Assembly (NCBI GenBank): GCA_042854365.1 | Contig: AP031437.1 | Span: forward strand, 1,798,001-1,862,000 | Origin: Anaeromassilibacillus sp001305115 | Lineage (GTDB): Bacteria > Bacillota > Clostridia > Oscillospirales > Acutalibacteraceae | Length of the DNA stretch: 64,000 bases | Direction: 5' to 3' | Shown here: piece after piece, positions 1 through 9,274 of the stretch | Layout: each line of letters opens with the position of its first letter | Position numbering within the stretch: the stretch's first letter is position 1 | The notes under the pieces: generated by a model | Databases searched by the model: none | Told to the model about the DNA's origin: nothing | The model's input: only the letters and a program-made list of their open reading frames with translations | Translations under genes and position numbers: made by a program

Positions 1-3000
1 TGCAATCGCATTGGAAAGGCGAAGCGCTGCTTGATCGACCTCGCTCTGCGTTGCTTCGTCCGTCAAGTCCTTTGCAGCCTGCAAAGCTGCCTTGAATTCT
101 TCCTGACCATCCGGGCGATACTTGGATTCCAACTGCGGCAGAATTTCTTCTGCTTCTGCAATCAGCAGATCCAACTGGCTGCGGTTGGCCGCATATACCA
201 ACGCCATGAGCGCATTGTAAAGGTTATCACGAGCCTTCTGAATGTCATTTTCCAATGCCTCTGCATCGTCTGCGACGGACTGAGCCGCGGTACGCATCTT
301 AACAAGGGCGTCCCAACTGGATGCTGTGTAATCTTCTGAATTCAGGCTATTGGCGATTTTCAAAAGTTCCAGCAAGTCTGCCTTATCGCCAGGGGTAAAC
401 TCAAGATAGTGGATCATATCCAGCAACCTAACCCATGCTTCATTGATGTCTGTCTGGGTTGCAGCCGGGTCGTCCAAAACAGTCTTGGCGTGGTTATAAG
501 CTTCCATGAAAGCGGTCTTTACACTTTCAATCAGCTTGTCAACGGTTCCATCTTCGACATACGTCTTCGCATAATCATAAACCTGCTGCAACGTCGTCTT
601 ATCGGTCATTTCAAAGGTAAAGCTCAGATTGGTCTCTGTTACCGGCATTTCGAACTCATACGTATAGGACGTGCCACTGATGAGAATCGGTTCTGCGTCG
701 CCAATCTGAACAGAACGGAACGCCTGTCCGTCTACACGAGGTGTAAAGGTAAAGGTGAATGCCGTGCCGCTCTCCACCTCATCTAACTGATACTTGCCGA
801 TTAGATCCGCTATCGGCTGGCTTACGCCGTTGACTTCCAACTTGACGTTCTTGCCATACGAAACCGTCAAGCTCTGTGGCGCCGTTGGAACAACCGTGTA
901 GGTAATCAGGGTATCCTGCCCTTGCCATTCAACCGGTTCGCCATTCAGCGTAATGACTCCGACATCGCTGTAAAGAACTTCCCAATTTGCCTGCTCGGCC
1001 GGTTCCAGACGATAGCCCTTCTTTGCCAGATTTTCGATCGTCTTTTCTGTAATGAAATTCTTGGGTTCATTCAAGAACAGCTTACCACTATACTTCAAAA
1101 TCGGTTTTTCTACGCCAGGAGCTACAAACTGATACTGAATGTCAATATGGTTCTCCGGAACAATGACCGCTTCATAGGTGATATTCTCTCTGAACTGGAA
1201 GGTACCTACCCACTTGTGAATCTCACCATCCGGATCATTCTTGTCTCTCCAACCGGACCATGTATAGCCATCTGCAGGTTTAACCTCTGGATAGCTGGCT
1301 GTATTATAGTCATAGCCTGTCGCTTCAACGGTCTGTGGATCGACCTGTGTGCTGCCACTTCCTTTGGCTACCAAGGTGCCATATTTCGGATCTGTGATCT
1401 CAAAGCGTACAGTATACTTCACCTTTGCAAAGTGTGCCGTATAGGTTTCTCCTCCAAGCGGAACCTTTACCGTTTCGCCGAGCTCTACCTTTTCGCCTTC
1501 ACTATTGGTCCAGTAAACAAACTCACAGCCGCTGGCCGGACGAGTTGTCGGAACCGGAACTTCGGAACCAATCGCTCCTGTTTCAATTACTGGCGTTTGT
1601 GCATTCGTCAAATCATTCAAGAAGCCATTTCCTGCGCTCTTGAAGGTGACCGTCTCTTCCTTTGTGACTTCCACGCGGAACTGATTCAACGCCGGGGATG
1701 TAGTCCCCAAACGTGCGACACCATCTGCACCCATGACCACAGCATAGCCCATTGAGCTTTCCGGTACACAGTCTTCAATGGTATAGCCCTCATTCATTGT
1801 GACGTCAATGTTGGACTGCGTGAGCTTGCTCACTTGGAAACGGTCGCTCTTGGTATAATGATCCACCTCAAAGGTGAACGAACCGACCTGCTCGTCATAC
1901 CAGTTACCTGCTACGATCGGAATGGTGATTACATTCTGGGTAAAGTCGCGCAGCGGCATGATGACATTCTGCGTTTCCCCAACCATGTCCTCTGTCGGAA
2001 CGAGCGCCGGAGGATTCTCTGGCGGCAACTTCGAAGTGATACAACCGATATTGGCGCCTACCTGGATGGTTTCTCCATTATATTCAAAATAGAATTTTCC
2101 GTTGTTTTTGTTAGGAGACACCTTCTTACCATTGATCGTAAGCCAATAACCAAAGTCGTCTCTGGAATCTGCCGTTACCGCATATTCATAGCCAAGCTGA
2201 AGTGTGTCGCCTACTTTGACATCGATTTCAAAATTGGTCTGTAGCAGTCCGCCGACATTGTCCAGCATAACGTTGTAGTGGACATACTGATCTTCCTCTG
2301 TAACCTCATCGACATCTGTACCGACGCCGATCCCAGTCAGGACCGGGTAGCTGTTGTTGACATTCGCGTCAAAGCCCCATTTTGCCCATGAGGATTCCGA
2401 GGCTGTATTTGCATTGAGCAACAATGCAAAATCGCGGCTCTTGAGTTCTGCTTCCGTCTTGCCGACAGACGTATCCTCCAGACCGCTGGAAACGGTTCCA
2501 CAGCCGGCCTCTACACCGCACTCGCTATTATAGTATGTATTTTTAAGAACAGCACTGCTCTGCAGGGAACCAACCAAACCGCCAACCCATGTAGAGCCTT
2601 CTCCCGCATGGATTGTGCCGGATGCGTAGCTGTTCTCAATGCCCACGCCCTTGGTTGCCGCTGCAAGCGTTGCAGTCAAGCCGCCGATGCGAATACCGGT
2701 TGCTGTAATGTCACCTGTTGCAAAGCAGTTGCGGATGTCCGCCTTCTGTGCGTTGCCGATCAGACCGCCCGCGTGAATATGGGTGTTCAAATCGGTATTG
2801 GTCGAAGTGACGTCGCCGGTCGCATAGCAGTTCTCTACATATACGGAAGTATCGCCGCTAAAGCTGCCGATCAGGCCTGCGACCAACTTAGCCGCCTTCA
2901 CGTCAACTTCTGCATAGGAATTTGTAACCGTTGTTCCCAGGGCCGTACCAACCAGGCCGCCAGCGTTGCTGGAACCGGAAATGATACTATCCTCAGACGC

Positions 3001-5064
3001 CGCACGCACTGCACAATGATCGATAATGGAATCATTGGCATAACCGGCCAAACCGCCCATATACGTACGTCCATTGACTTTCTCAACCTCGACGGTTAAA
3101 TTCTTAATGGTAGAATTTCTGAGATAGCCAAAAAGCCCCACATATTTTCCATCCGCCTGATCCACATTTAGGCCGCGGATGGTCTTTCCATTGCCATCGA
3201 CAATGCCGCCGAATTCCTGGTTATAATCGTCGCCAATCGGCGTCCAGGTATCTGCATATTCCGACAGATCGATGTCGTTGGCAATTTTGAAATACTCGGG
3301 CGAATACGTACTGGACAGCTCGCGCATTGCATTGAGTTCCTTGGCGGTCGTAATGATGTAAGGATCTTCTTCCGTGCCGGCTCCCTGCGGCATGCCGGCT
3401 GGGACGAGCCTTACTTCAACCTCCGCATACTTCGTTGGATCATCTACCGACGTTGCACGAACCCGGAAAATATCATAAGGTTCCTCTTCCGGAACAGTCA
3501 GGACACCGTCCGCATCGATGGAGCTGTGTTTTGTTCCGATCACCGACCATGTGACTTCTTGCGATACATGTTCGCCCTCCACCGTTGCCGTAAAGTGTTC
3601 GGTGGTTCCCTTTTCAATCTTCTCATTTGGATGAGAAATCTTGACTCCTGTGACAACCGGAACCTGATTCGTGATGGTCACAGCCATCTGTTTTGGAGCG
3701 CTCTTCGGATACTTTTCAGCATCGCCTTTTTCCGTGGTCAGGTCAATTACCATAGGCTCGATGGTACTGTCAAGGGGAACATCGCGGACTTCCTGCGGCA
3801 TATTGTATGCGCCGGTCACGTCGATGTTTTTACCGTTCAAAACAATTTCATGAGACTTAAAGCCGTTTGTTTCCGTCCCATCCGAATCTGTTACCGTTTC
3901 CGGATAATAGGTCTTTCCGCCCGTTACCAATTCCAGACGGTTGTAGGCTGGCTTCTGCGGATATCCGTCAACATACGGCGGCTGGTATTTCTTCCACTGT
4001 AAGGTTGCAGAGGTTCCCTCGCCAATCCCCAGGGTAAACGCTTTTTCTCCATTGACAACGATGTCGTAATAGGCCTTCGGAGGCGGCGTCTTTTTCACCG
4101 TAAAGGTAATCACCGGATCGCCTGTAACGACTCTGCCGTCAATTTTAATTTTACCATCATCTGTGTATTCTGCTTTATAAGACTGATCCTCTGGGCTAAA
4201 ATAATAACCCTCGGGTGGATTTTCGGCATGGATTGTAACCGTAGGGTCGCCGCGGTTCAGGGTAACCGTTCCCGTTCCAACCTCTGTGTTACCCATCATA
4301 TAACGGATGGTGATATCCCTTGTCGCCGAATAGCGGGTAACCTTCACGTTAAACTGTACGACATCCGGAATCGCGACATTATTGCCATATTCATCCTTTG
4401 TCACATTGATCGTTGTGTAGGTTGGACGAAGGATCTCAATTTCATCGATGTCTTCCAAATCCTTAAGATCTTTCATGGAAGAGCTCACAAAGAATTCATC
4501 GTCAAACAGTGTGGCTACTTTCTCGACTTCTTTCACCAAGACGCCGTCCTGGTCTATGTACTGGATCGTATACGGTACGTCCGGAGAGTGTCTCCCCACA
4601 AGGATATCCAGTTCCTCATCCGTCGTCTCCTCTGTCGGCGCCAGGACATATTCCTGATCCGGGACAGAACGAATTTTCTGAAGGCCGCCGACAACCTGCT
4701 TGCCGTCATCGCTAAGCGGATTACATACAATCGGGGCAATGGCCTCCGCATCAAACGTCAGATCATCGCGCATTTTTACGCCGTTGATGTGAGGGATATA
4801 GCCGTTTTCCTCTTGATCCCACTCCCAGCTGACAACCGCTGTTTCACCGATCGGTACGACAACCGACATTCCTTTTGTTAATCCAGAGGGATGCAGGACA
4901 TACGTACGAGTCTCGCCTTCCGTCGAAGTCTTAGACAGGAAAGATGTTGTCGAGTCTTTCACGTCTTTTTCCGCCGCAAATGCAAGATTTCCTGTGAACA
5001 TTCCCAGGACCATGGTCAGTGACAGCAGCAAAGATAAGATCTTCGTCGAACGTTTTTGTCTCAT
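1..5064 (-). CDS. Giant secreted surface protein with GLUG, InlB-type and FIVAR modules (partial, C-terminus outside window)
   Basis: An uninterrupted reading frame of 1688 codons runs leftward off the window edge. It starts at ATG 5064 behind AGGAGGT, followed by a signal peptide ending near FAFAAE at residue 30. In order I see: a MucBP-like stretch (about 158-192); a Big_2-type Ig-like domain (about 470-525); seven GLUG-type repeats of the GGLVG pattern (about 620-850); an InlB/Listeria-Bacteroides-type repeat (about 1140-1220); and a helical FIVAR region from about 1500 to the edge. This architecture is typical of cell-wall proteins that bind polymers or host glycans; the ligand is unknown. 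The C-terminal anchor cannot be seen. The last 270 or so visible residues are homologous to the middle of the nucleotidase at 11044-14295. Confidence 0.85.
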   Translation of the reverse strand, partial: MRQKRSTKILSLLLSLTMVLGMFTGNLAFAAEKDVKDSTTSFLSKTSTEGETRTYVLHPSGLTKGMSVVVPIGETAVVSWEWDQEENGYIPHINGVKMRDDLTFDAEAIAPIVCNPLSDDGKQVVGGLQKIRSVPDQEYVLAPTEETTDEELDILVGRHSPDVPYTIQYIDQDGVLVKEVEKVATLFDDEFFVSSSMKDLKDLEDIDEIEILRPTYTTINVTKDEYGNNVAIPDVVQFNVKVTRYSATRDITIRYMMGNTEVGTGTVTLNRGDPTVTIHAENPPEGYYFSPEDQSYKAEYTDDGKIKIDGRVVTGDPVITFTVKKTPPPKAYYDIVVNGEKAFTLGIGEGTSATLQWKKYQPPYVDGYPQKPAYNRLELVTGGKTYYPETVTDSDGTETNGFKSHEIVLNGKNIDVTGAYNMPQEVRDVPLDSTIEPMVIDLTTEKGDAEKYPKSAPKQMAVTITNQVPVVTGVKISHPNEKIEKGTTEHFTATVEGEHVSQEVTWSVIGTKHSSIDADGVLTVPEEEPYDIFRVRATSVDDPTKYAEVEVRLVPAGMPQGAGTEEDPYIITTAKELNAMRELSSTYSPEYFKIANDIDLSEYADTWTPIGDDYNQEFGGIVDGNGKTIRGLNVDQADGKYVGLFGYLRNSTIKNLTVEVEKVNGRTYMGGLAGYANDSIIDHCAVRAASEDSIISGSSNAGGLVGTALGTTVTNSYAEVDVKAAKLVAGLIGSFSGDTSVYVENCYATGDVTSTNTDLNTHIHAGGLIGNAQKADIRNCFATGDITATGIRIGGLTATLAAATKGVGIENSYASGTIHAGEGSTWVGGLVGSLQSSAVLKNTYYNSECGVEAGCGTVSSGLEDTSVGKTEAELKSRDFALLLNANTASESSWAKWGFDANVNNSYPVLTGIGVGTDVDEVTEEDQYVHYNVMLDNVGGLLQTNFEIDVKVGDTLQLGYEYAVTADSRDDFGYWLTINGKKVSPNKNNGKFYFEYNGETIQVGANIGCITSKLPPENPPALVPTEDMVGETQNVIMPLRDFTQNVITIPIVAGNWYDEQVGSFTFEVDHYTKSDRFQVSKLTQSNIDVTMNEGYTIEDCVPESSMGYAVVMGADGVARLGTTSPALNQFRVEVTKEETVTFKSAGNGFLNDLTNAQTPVIETGAIGSEVPVPTTRPASGCEFVYWTNSEGEKVELGETVKVPLGGETYTAHFAKVKYTVRFEITDPKYGTLVAKGSGSTQVDPQTVEATGYDYNTASYPEVKPADGYTWSGWRDKNDPDGEIHKWVGTFQFRENITYEAVIVPENHIDIQYQFVAPGVEKPILKYSGKLFLNEPKNFITEKTIENLAKKGYRLEPAEQANWEVLYSDVGVITLNGEPVEWQGQDTLITYTVVPTAPQSLTVSYGKNVKLEVNGVSQPIADLIGKYQLDEVESGTAFTFTFTPRVDGQAFRSVQIGDAEPILISGTSYTYEFEMPVTETNLSFTFEMTDKTTLQQVYDYAKTYVEDGTVDKLIESVKTAFMEAYNHAKTVLDDPAATQTDINEAWVRLLDMIHYLEFTPGDKADLLELLKIANSLNSEDYTASSWDALVKMRTAAQSVADDAEALENDIQKARDNLYNALMALVYAANRSQLDLLIAEAEEILPQLESKYRPDGQEEFKAALQAAKDLTDEATQSEVDQAALRLSNAIA

Positions 5065-5558
5065 CTACTTTTAGACCTCCTTCTTTATTTCTTCCCACTA
5101 CTTTTCAGTTTGGTTCTCTGCCTTTTTCATCCCGGCAGATTCATACACTCCCCCTTTTTATTATTTCTTCTATATTTCAATGGAAATATAGAATTTAGAG
5201 ACAGTATGATGAAACTTCCGCCTTTAAAAAGGGCATTTTGCACAATATTCCCTCATATTTGTCTCCTAATTAATATGTGTATTATAACATTTTATGGAAT
5301 TTTTTCGCAAGCACCAACCCTTATGAGTATGCAAAAGTGTACATTAATTCCCTTTTCATGCACCTTTTTTCCTGTGATGAAGATAATAATTTTCTCAATA
5401 CATATTATTCTCTTTATAAATGATATAATTTAAATATAAAATATTTTGGATTAATTTGATAATGTTATAATATACGGCCGCCTTATTCATTTCGATTGTG
5501 ATTCCAACAATTAAGAAAATCTGACCATTTTGTTCATGAATGTGATGCCATGCAACAC
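5065..5558. other. AT-rich intergenic region without a gene
   Basis: This stretch separates the leftward surface-protein gene from the rightward folT transcription unit. It is clearly more AT-rich than its neighbours, especially 5230-5480. The only open frames are low-complexity Phe/Leu/Ile runs without ribosome sites. It must carry the promoter and the long leader of the surface protein gene, but I could not choose one promoter with confidence. Confidence 0.5.
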
Positions 5559-5587
5559 TTGTACTTCTCTGTAAAGTATGCTATAAT
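5559..5587 (+). promoter_or_regulatory. Promoter for the folT riboswitch transcript
   Basis: A -35 box TTGTAC at 5559-5564 and a perfect -10 box TATAAT at 5582-5587 are 17 bases apart. The predicted start lies near 5594, just ahead of the riboswitch, which fits its position exactly. Confidence 0.75.
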
Positions 5588-5604
5588 CTGGTTTACAGTC
5601 GAAT

Positions 5605-5707
5605 AAAGCAGAGTAGGGGTTCGCGCGTAAAGTGTCAGTCGGACGGGGAGTTGCCGCTGAACGAAAAGCATTTGCTTGCGGTGCGACCTCCGCATCCCGC
5701 TGCTGCA
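5605..5707 (+). ncRNA. Tetrahydrofolate (THF) riboswitch
   Basis: The segment carries the conserved blocks of the THF (folT-type) riboswitch: GCAGAGTAGGGG at the 5' side, CGCGTAAAGTG, the internal ACGAAAAGCA block, then GCGGTG and CCGCATCCCGCTGCTGC closing the outer stem. The 5' GCAG pairs with the 3' CTGC. It lies between a good promoter and a FolT-type transporter gene, the standard context for this class. No terminator stem is obvious between 5707 and the gene, so control may be at ribosome access to GGAGGT at 5780-5785. Confidence 0.88.
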
Positions 5708-5794
5708 TCATTGGGACATCCCATCTTGCGGCAATATGTGCGTTTTTTGACGTGCCTGCTTTTCCGCGATGAATTTGATGGAGGTGTCTTTTTT

Positions 5795-6373
5795 ATGTCC
5801 AAATTGACCAACAACTCTCTGAATCCCCCTCGCTTTGCTACCCTACTTCGTGAATCTGCTGCTGAGCAAAAGAAGCCCCAGACCATCGTTGTAACTGCCA
5901 TGATGATCGCTATGAACATTGCATTGGCCAGCGTCCATGTGTATCTGACCCCACAGATGCGCGTCGGTTTCGGCTTCTTGACCAATGCAATCACCGGTAT
6001 GCTCTATGGCCCTGTGGTAGCAGCTACGGCGGGTGCGGTGGGAGATGTACTGTCCTATCTGATTCGGCCGGATGGCGCCTATTTTCCTGGCTTTACCATC
6101 ACGGCTGCGCTGGGCGGCCTGATTTACGGATTTTTTCTGTATCGTCGTCCCATTTCTTTACCACGTACGATCGTTGCAAAAGCGTCCATTAGCCTTCTGT
6201 TAAACGTTTTGTTAAACACGTTTTGGATGGTCATCCTGTATGGAAAATCTTTTACCGCTTTGTTCCCTGTGCGCCTAACCAAAAATTTAATGCTACTACC
6301 TGTGGAGATCGCTTTACTCTATATCGTTGGAAAAGCCGTACAAAAGATCTCCCGGCGTGTGTTTGCTGCATAA
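5795..6373 (+). CDS. folT: Folate-type ECF transporter S component (FolT)
   Basis: This 192-residue integral membrane protein is the substrate-binding S component of an energy-coupling factor transporter, probably for folate. It would dock on a shared EcfA/A'/T module encoded elsewhere. The sequence shows about six hydrophobic segments and a conserved stretch around GFGFLTNAITGMLYGP followed by GAVGD, typical of the FolT family. I chose ATG 5795 because GGAGGT lies 9 bases upstream; an in-frame start at 5651 would fall inside the riboswitch. The THF riboswitch supports folate as substrate, which is inference from regulation as well as family. Confidence 0.88.
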   Translation: MSKLTNNSLNPPRFATLLRESAAEQKKPQTIVVTAMMIAMNIALASVHVYLTPQMRVGFGFLTNAITGMLYGPVVAATAGAVGDVLSYLIRPDGAYFPGFTITAALGGLIYGFFLYRRPISLPRTIVAKASISLLLNVLLNTFWMVILYGKSFTALFPVRLTKNLMLLPVEIALLYIVGKAVQKISRRVFAA

Positions 6374-6440
6374 TGGTCCAATATTTTTGAACCCTAGGCG
6401 ATGAGAAAGCATTTTCGTTTTCAAAAGAGAAAAATAAAAA

Positions 6441-6475
6441 AGCAACGCCAATGGACTGGCGTTGCTTTTTTTATT
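6441..6475. terminator. Rho-independent terminator after folT, usable in both directions
   Basis: A perfect 10-bp stem (AGCAACGCCA / TGGCGTTGCT) with a 6-base loop is followed by a T-run on the plus strand and preceded by an A-run. It can therefore also end the leftward hydrolase transcript. Confidence 0.88.
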
Positions 6476-6530
6476 AAGCATCACAGATTTCTGTTTGTCA
6501 ATAGGAGGTTCCCAAAAAACGCCTTCTCAC

Positions 6531-7586
6531 TTACAGCGTCGATTCCCCTGCAAAACGTATGATCTCAGAGGCAACTGCCTCACAGGTTTCTGCACTGTCC
6601 CAGTGGATATTGTGGCTTGCGCCCTCGATCGGACAGAAGTTCACTTCTGCATTGCTCAGGGCCTTCTGAAGTTGTTCCTCGTCCTCCTGTGAGAAGAATA
6701 CATCAGCCGAACCCCAAATGATGTCCACCGGGCATGTTACGCCGGAAAGCCTATCCGTACTGTCAAATGTTGAACAACCTCCAAAGATATTGTACCAATC
6801 TGCATAAGGCAATGAAGAAGCATGTTCATAGATCGCTTTGCAGAAATTTTCATCCTCATTGGTGGTTTCCGTCCAAGATTTGATGAAGTCATCCGGAATT
6901 TTCTGTTCTTCATCATACCCGCGAACGCCTAAGAAATCGGTCCCATCGCCCTGCAAAATCCAATCGAGCGTTGGATTGCCGCCCATCTTGGTGCTGGAGG
7001 AAATCAAAACGCCACGCTCTACACGTTCAGGCGCCGTAATCATAATCTCCTGTGCAATCAGAGAACCTAGAGAATGACCTACCGGAATGAATTTTTCAAC
7101 TTCTAACTTGTCCATGAGATTCAGGACATCCGCACAATGCATTTCCGCAGTGTATCCCTCTTCTCCTGCCTCAGGCTTATCTGTCTTACCATGTCCGCGT
7201 AATTCCGGAATATAGCAACGGAAACCGGCGTCTGCCAACTTTGGCGCCACCTGCGACCAGGAAATACGGCTGTCGGTCGCTCCGTGAATCAGCAACAGTG
7301 GAATTCCATCTTCTGGCCCACAAGTCAAGTAGGTCATCTTGATGCCCGTATCCAGATCCATACTGTTTTCTTCCCAATCAACGGATACCAGTGTAGACCA
7401 ATCCTCTTGTCCCTCAGAGACCGGTGCAGCAGACGACACTTCCTCCTGCGAGGAAATCTCGCTGGAAGAGATCTCGCTGCTATCTGGTAGTTCGCTCGAT
7501 ACCGTATCCTGCTGGGTTCCACAACCGCCTAGGGCTGCCAGAAGCATTGCCCCTGCCAAAAAACATGCCAACCATTTACGATTCAT
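6531..7586 (-). CDS. Alpha/beta-hydrolase lipoprotein
   Basis: This 351-residue protein has a lipoprotein signal peptide ending in the lipobox LGGC (lipidated Cys22), then a Ser/Glu-rich linker to about residue 60. An alpha/beta-hydrolase fold follows. Visible elements are the oxyanion HGATD (101-105), the nucleophile elbow GHSLGS with Ser172, an acid at Asp295 in WGSAD and His325 in GASHN. It is expected on the outer face of the membrane as an esterase or related hydrolase; the substrate is unknown. The start has GGAGATGATAAG upstream. It stands alone and diverges from the collagen-like gene. Confidence 0.85.
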   Translation of the reverse strand: MNRKWLACFLAGAMLLAALGGCGTQQDTVSSELPDSSEISSSEISSQEEVSSAAPVSEGQEDWSTLVSVDWEENSMDLDTGIKMTYLTCGPEDGIPLLLIHGATDSRISWSQVAPKLADAGFRCYIPELRGHGKTDKPEAGEEGYTAEMHCADVLNLMDKLEVEKFIPVGHSLGSLIAQEIMITAPERVERGVLISSSTKMGGNPTLDWILQGDGTDFLGVRGYDEEQKIPDDFIKSWTETTNEDENFCKAIYEHASSLPYADWYNIFGGCSTFDSTDRLSGVTCPVDIIWGSADVFFSQEDEEQLQKALSNAEVNFCPIEGASHNIHWDSAETCEAVASEIIRFAGESTL

Positions 7587-7752
7587 CTTATCATCTCCAA
7601 AATATTTTATAATTTGCCAAATATTGACAGCTTCACACTACCATGTATTTCCGAATATGTCAAGAAATGATGTTCACAAAATGTATGCAAATAAGATCGA
7701 AATTCCCTTACGGATTGCCCTGCATACACTGATAAGGTCAGGAGGTGATTTT

Positions 7753-9189
7753 TTGAATATCTACTCAAATCACAATTGCAATGCTTGTCCACCCTGTTGG
7801 GTCCCTTGTCCACCGCTCGGATGCCTCTGCCCCACGGGAGCCAGAGGTGCAACCGGCCCCACAGGCCCGCAGGGGATTCAAGGCGTCCCTGGGCCAGAAG
7901 GCCCACAAGGCGTTCCGGGACCTATCGGAAATACAGGACCCACCGGGTTGCAGGGGCCTGAAGGGGCTCCCGGGCCCGCTGGACCAGTCGGACCCACTGG
8001 CGTACGCGGCCTTCAAGGTCCCACGGGACCGATGGGCCCCGCCGGTATTCCCGGGCCAACTGGCGCTACTGGTGTAACCGGTAATACGGGTTCCACAGGG
8101 CCACAAGGACCGGAAGGGGCCCCTGGACCCGCTGGACCCATTGGTCCCACTGGCGTACGCGGCCTACAAGGCGTTACAGGTCCCATTGGGCCTACCGGTA
8201 ACACCGGACCGGCTGGGCCTACTGGACCGACCGGCAGCATGGGGCCCGCCGGACCACAGGGGTCAGAAGGAGCTCCAGGCCCCGTTGGGCCAATAGGGCC
8301 GACTGGTGTACGCGGCCTACAAGGTGTTACGGGTCCCATTGGGCCTACCGGTAACACCGGACCGACTGGGCCTACTGGGCCAACCGGCAGCATGGGTTCT
8401 ACCGGCCCGCAGGGACCAGAAGGAGCTCCAGGCCCCGTTGGGCCAATGGGGCCGACTGGTGTACGAGGTTTACAAGGTCCTACTGGACCAACCGGGCCAG
8501 TCGGTACAACCGGCCCACGCGGTGCTACAGGGCCAACAGGCGTTCAGGGGATTCAAGGGGTCCCTGGGCCAGAGGGTCCACAAGGAATAGCTGGTAATAC
8601 AGGTCCAACGGGTGCAACCGGGCCTCAAGGAAATGCTGCAACGATTCAGATCGGAACAGTTACTACAGGGGAACCCGGGACACCTGCAGAAGTTACCAAC
8701 TCAGGAACTGAACAAAACGCAATTTTGAACTTTGTCATCCCCAGAGGGGCAACCGGTGGTAGCGGGATTTCCTCTGAACTGTATACAGCTTATTCCACTC
8801 CTCCTCAACCAGGAGCTAACCGAACCCCCTTCGTTTTTGACCGAGATGGAGCAATTCAGGGTAGCGCAATTGTTCATACACCCAGAACCGCAAATTTTCT
8901 AATTCAGCAAACCGGTTACTATGAGGTTTCTTTCCACGGAACCATCAGCCCTTTTGGTTCTCCTACTTTTCCAATGGTAATTATCGTCTATTTGCAATTG
9001 CAGGGGGCGCAAGTATTGGGAACTGATATTAGCCACACATTCCAAACCTCCGGAGAAGTCGTCAATTTCTCATTCTCACAGATTTTTCCCGTTACAACTG
9101 TACCGGCTACACTCAACGTGGTCGGAGATGGCCAATCATTTTTATATACTGGGATTAACATCACCATTCATAAAATCAGCGATCTTTAA
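7753..9189 (+). CDS. Collagen-like (Gly-X-Y repeat) BclA-type spore-surface protein
   Basis: The 478-residue product has a short Cys/Pro-rich head (CPPCWVPCP), then about 270 residues of Gly-X-Y triplets rich in GPTG, GPQG and GPAG. A linker ending in FVIPRGATG leads to a C-terminal domain of about 140 residues resembling the TNF/C1q-like trimerisation heads of exosporium BclA proteins. I place the start at TTG 7753: AGGAGGTGAT sits 7 bases upstream, while in-frame ATGs upstream have no ribosome site. In spore formers such proteins make hair-like surface filaments; spore location here is inference. The collagen part is built from near-repeated DNA blocks, so its length may vary between strains. 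Confidence 0.85.
   Translation: MNIYSNHNCNACPPCWVPCPPLGCLCPTGARGATGPTGPQGIQGVPGPEGPQGVPGPIGNTGPTGLQGPEGAPGPAGPVGPTGVRGLQGPTGPMGPAGIPGPTGATGVTGNTGSTGPQGPEGAPGPAGPIGPTGVRGLQGVTGPIGPTGNTGPAGPTGPTGSMGPAGPQGSEGAPGPVGPIGPTGVRGLQGVTGPIGPTGNTGPTGPTGPTGSMGSTGPQGPEGAPGPVGPMGPTGVRGLQGPTGPTGPVGTTGPRGATGPTGVQGIQGVPGPEGPQGIAGNTGPTGATGPQGNAATIQIGTVTTGEPGTPAEVTNSGTEQNAILNFVIPRGATGGSGISSELYTAYSTPPQPGANRTPFVFDRDGAIQGSAIVHTPRTANFLIQQTGYYEVSFHGTISPFGSPTFPMVIIVYLQLQGAQVLGTDISHTFQTSGEVVNFSFSQIFPVTTVPATLNVVGDGQSFLYTGINITIHKISDL
7870..8600 (+). repeat. Tandem DNA repeats encoding the collagen-like region
   Basis: Blocks of roughly 140-170 bases recur at about 7940, 8100, 8260 and 8410, each encoding a GPQGPEGAPGPAGP-like then GPTGVRGLQG-like run. 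Neighbouring copies differ mainly at third positions and in short insertions. The pattern indicates expansion by recombination between copies. Confidence 0.75.
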
Positions 9190-9203
9190 TACAAAAGAAA
9201 CGA

Positions 9204-9250
9204 TCGGAAGAAGGCCCCCAGCCAACAATCGGCTGGGGGCCTTCTTCCGA
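9204..9250. terminator. Strong bidirectional hairpin between convergent genes
   Basis: A perfect 20-bp stem (9204-9223 with 9231-9250) and a 7-base loop lie between the collagen-like gene and sdaAA. The T-rich tail is weak on the plus strand and moderate on the minus strand (TCGTTTCTTTTG). Confidence 0.75.
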
Positions 9251-9274
9251 ATTCGCTCTTGATAATCTTTCCGT

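Noticed and set aside
31..4881. Several plus-strand open frames of 100-280 codons across the first 5 kb
   Set aside because: They lie antisense to one continuous 1688-codon minus-strand frame with signal peptide, ribosome site and recognisable repeats.
5651..5794. Upstream start for folT at 5651
   Set aside because: It falls inside the THF riboswitch and has no ribosome site; ATG 5795 has GGAGGT 9 bases upstream.
7870..8600. Regular direct repeats that might suggest a CRISPR array
   Set aside because: The repeats are in frame with Gly-X-Y triplets and there are no unique spacers of constant length.
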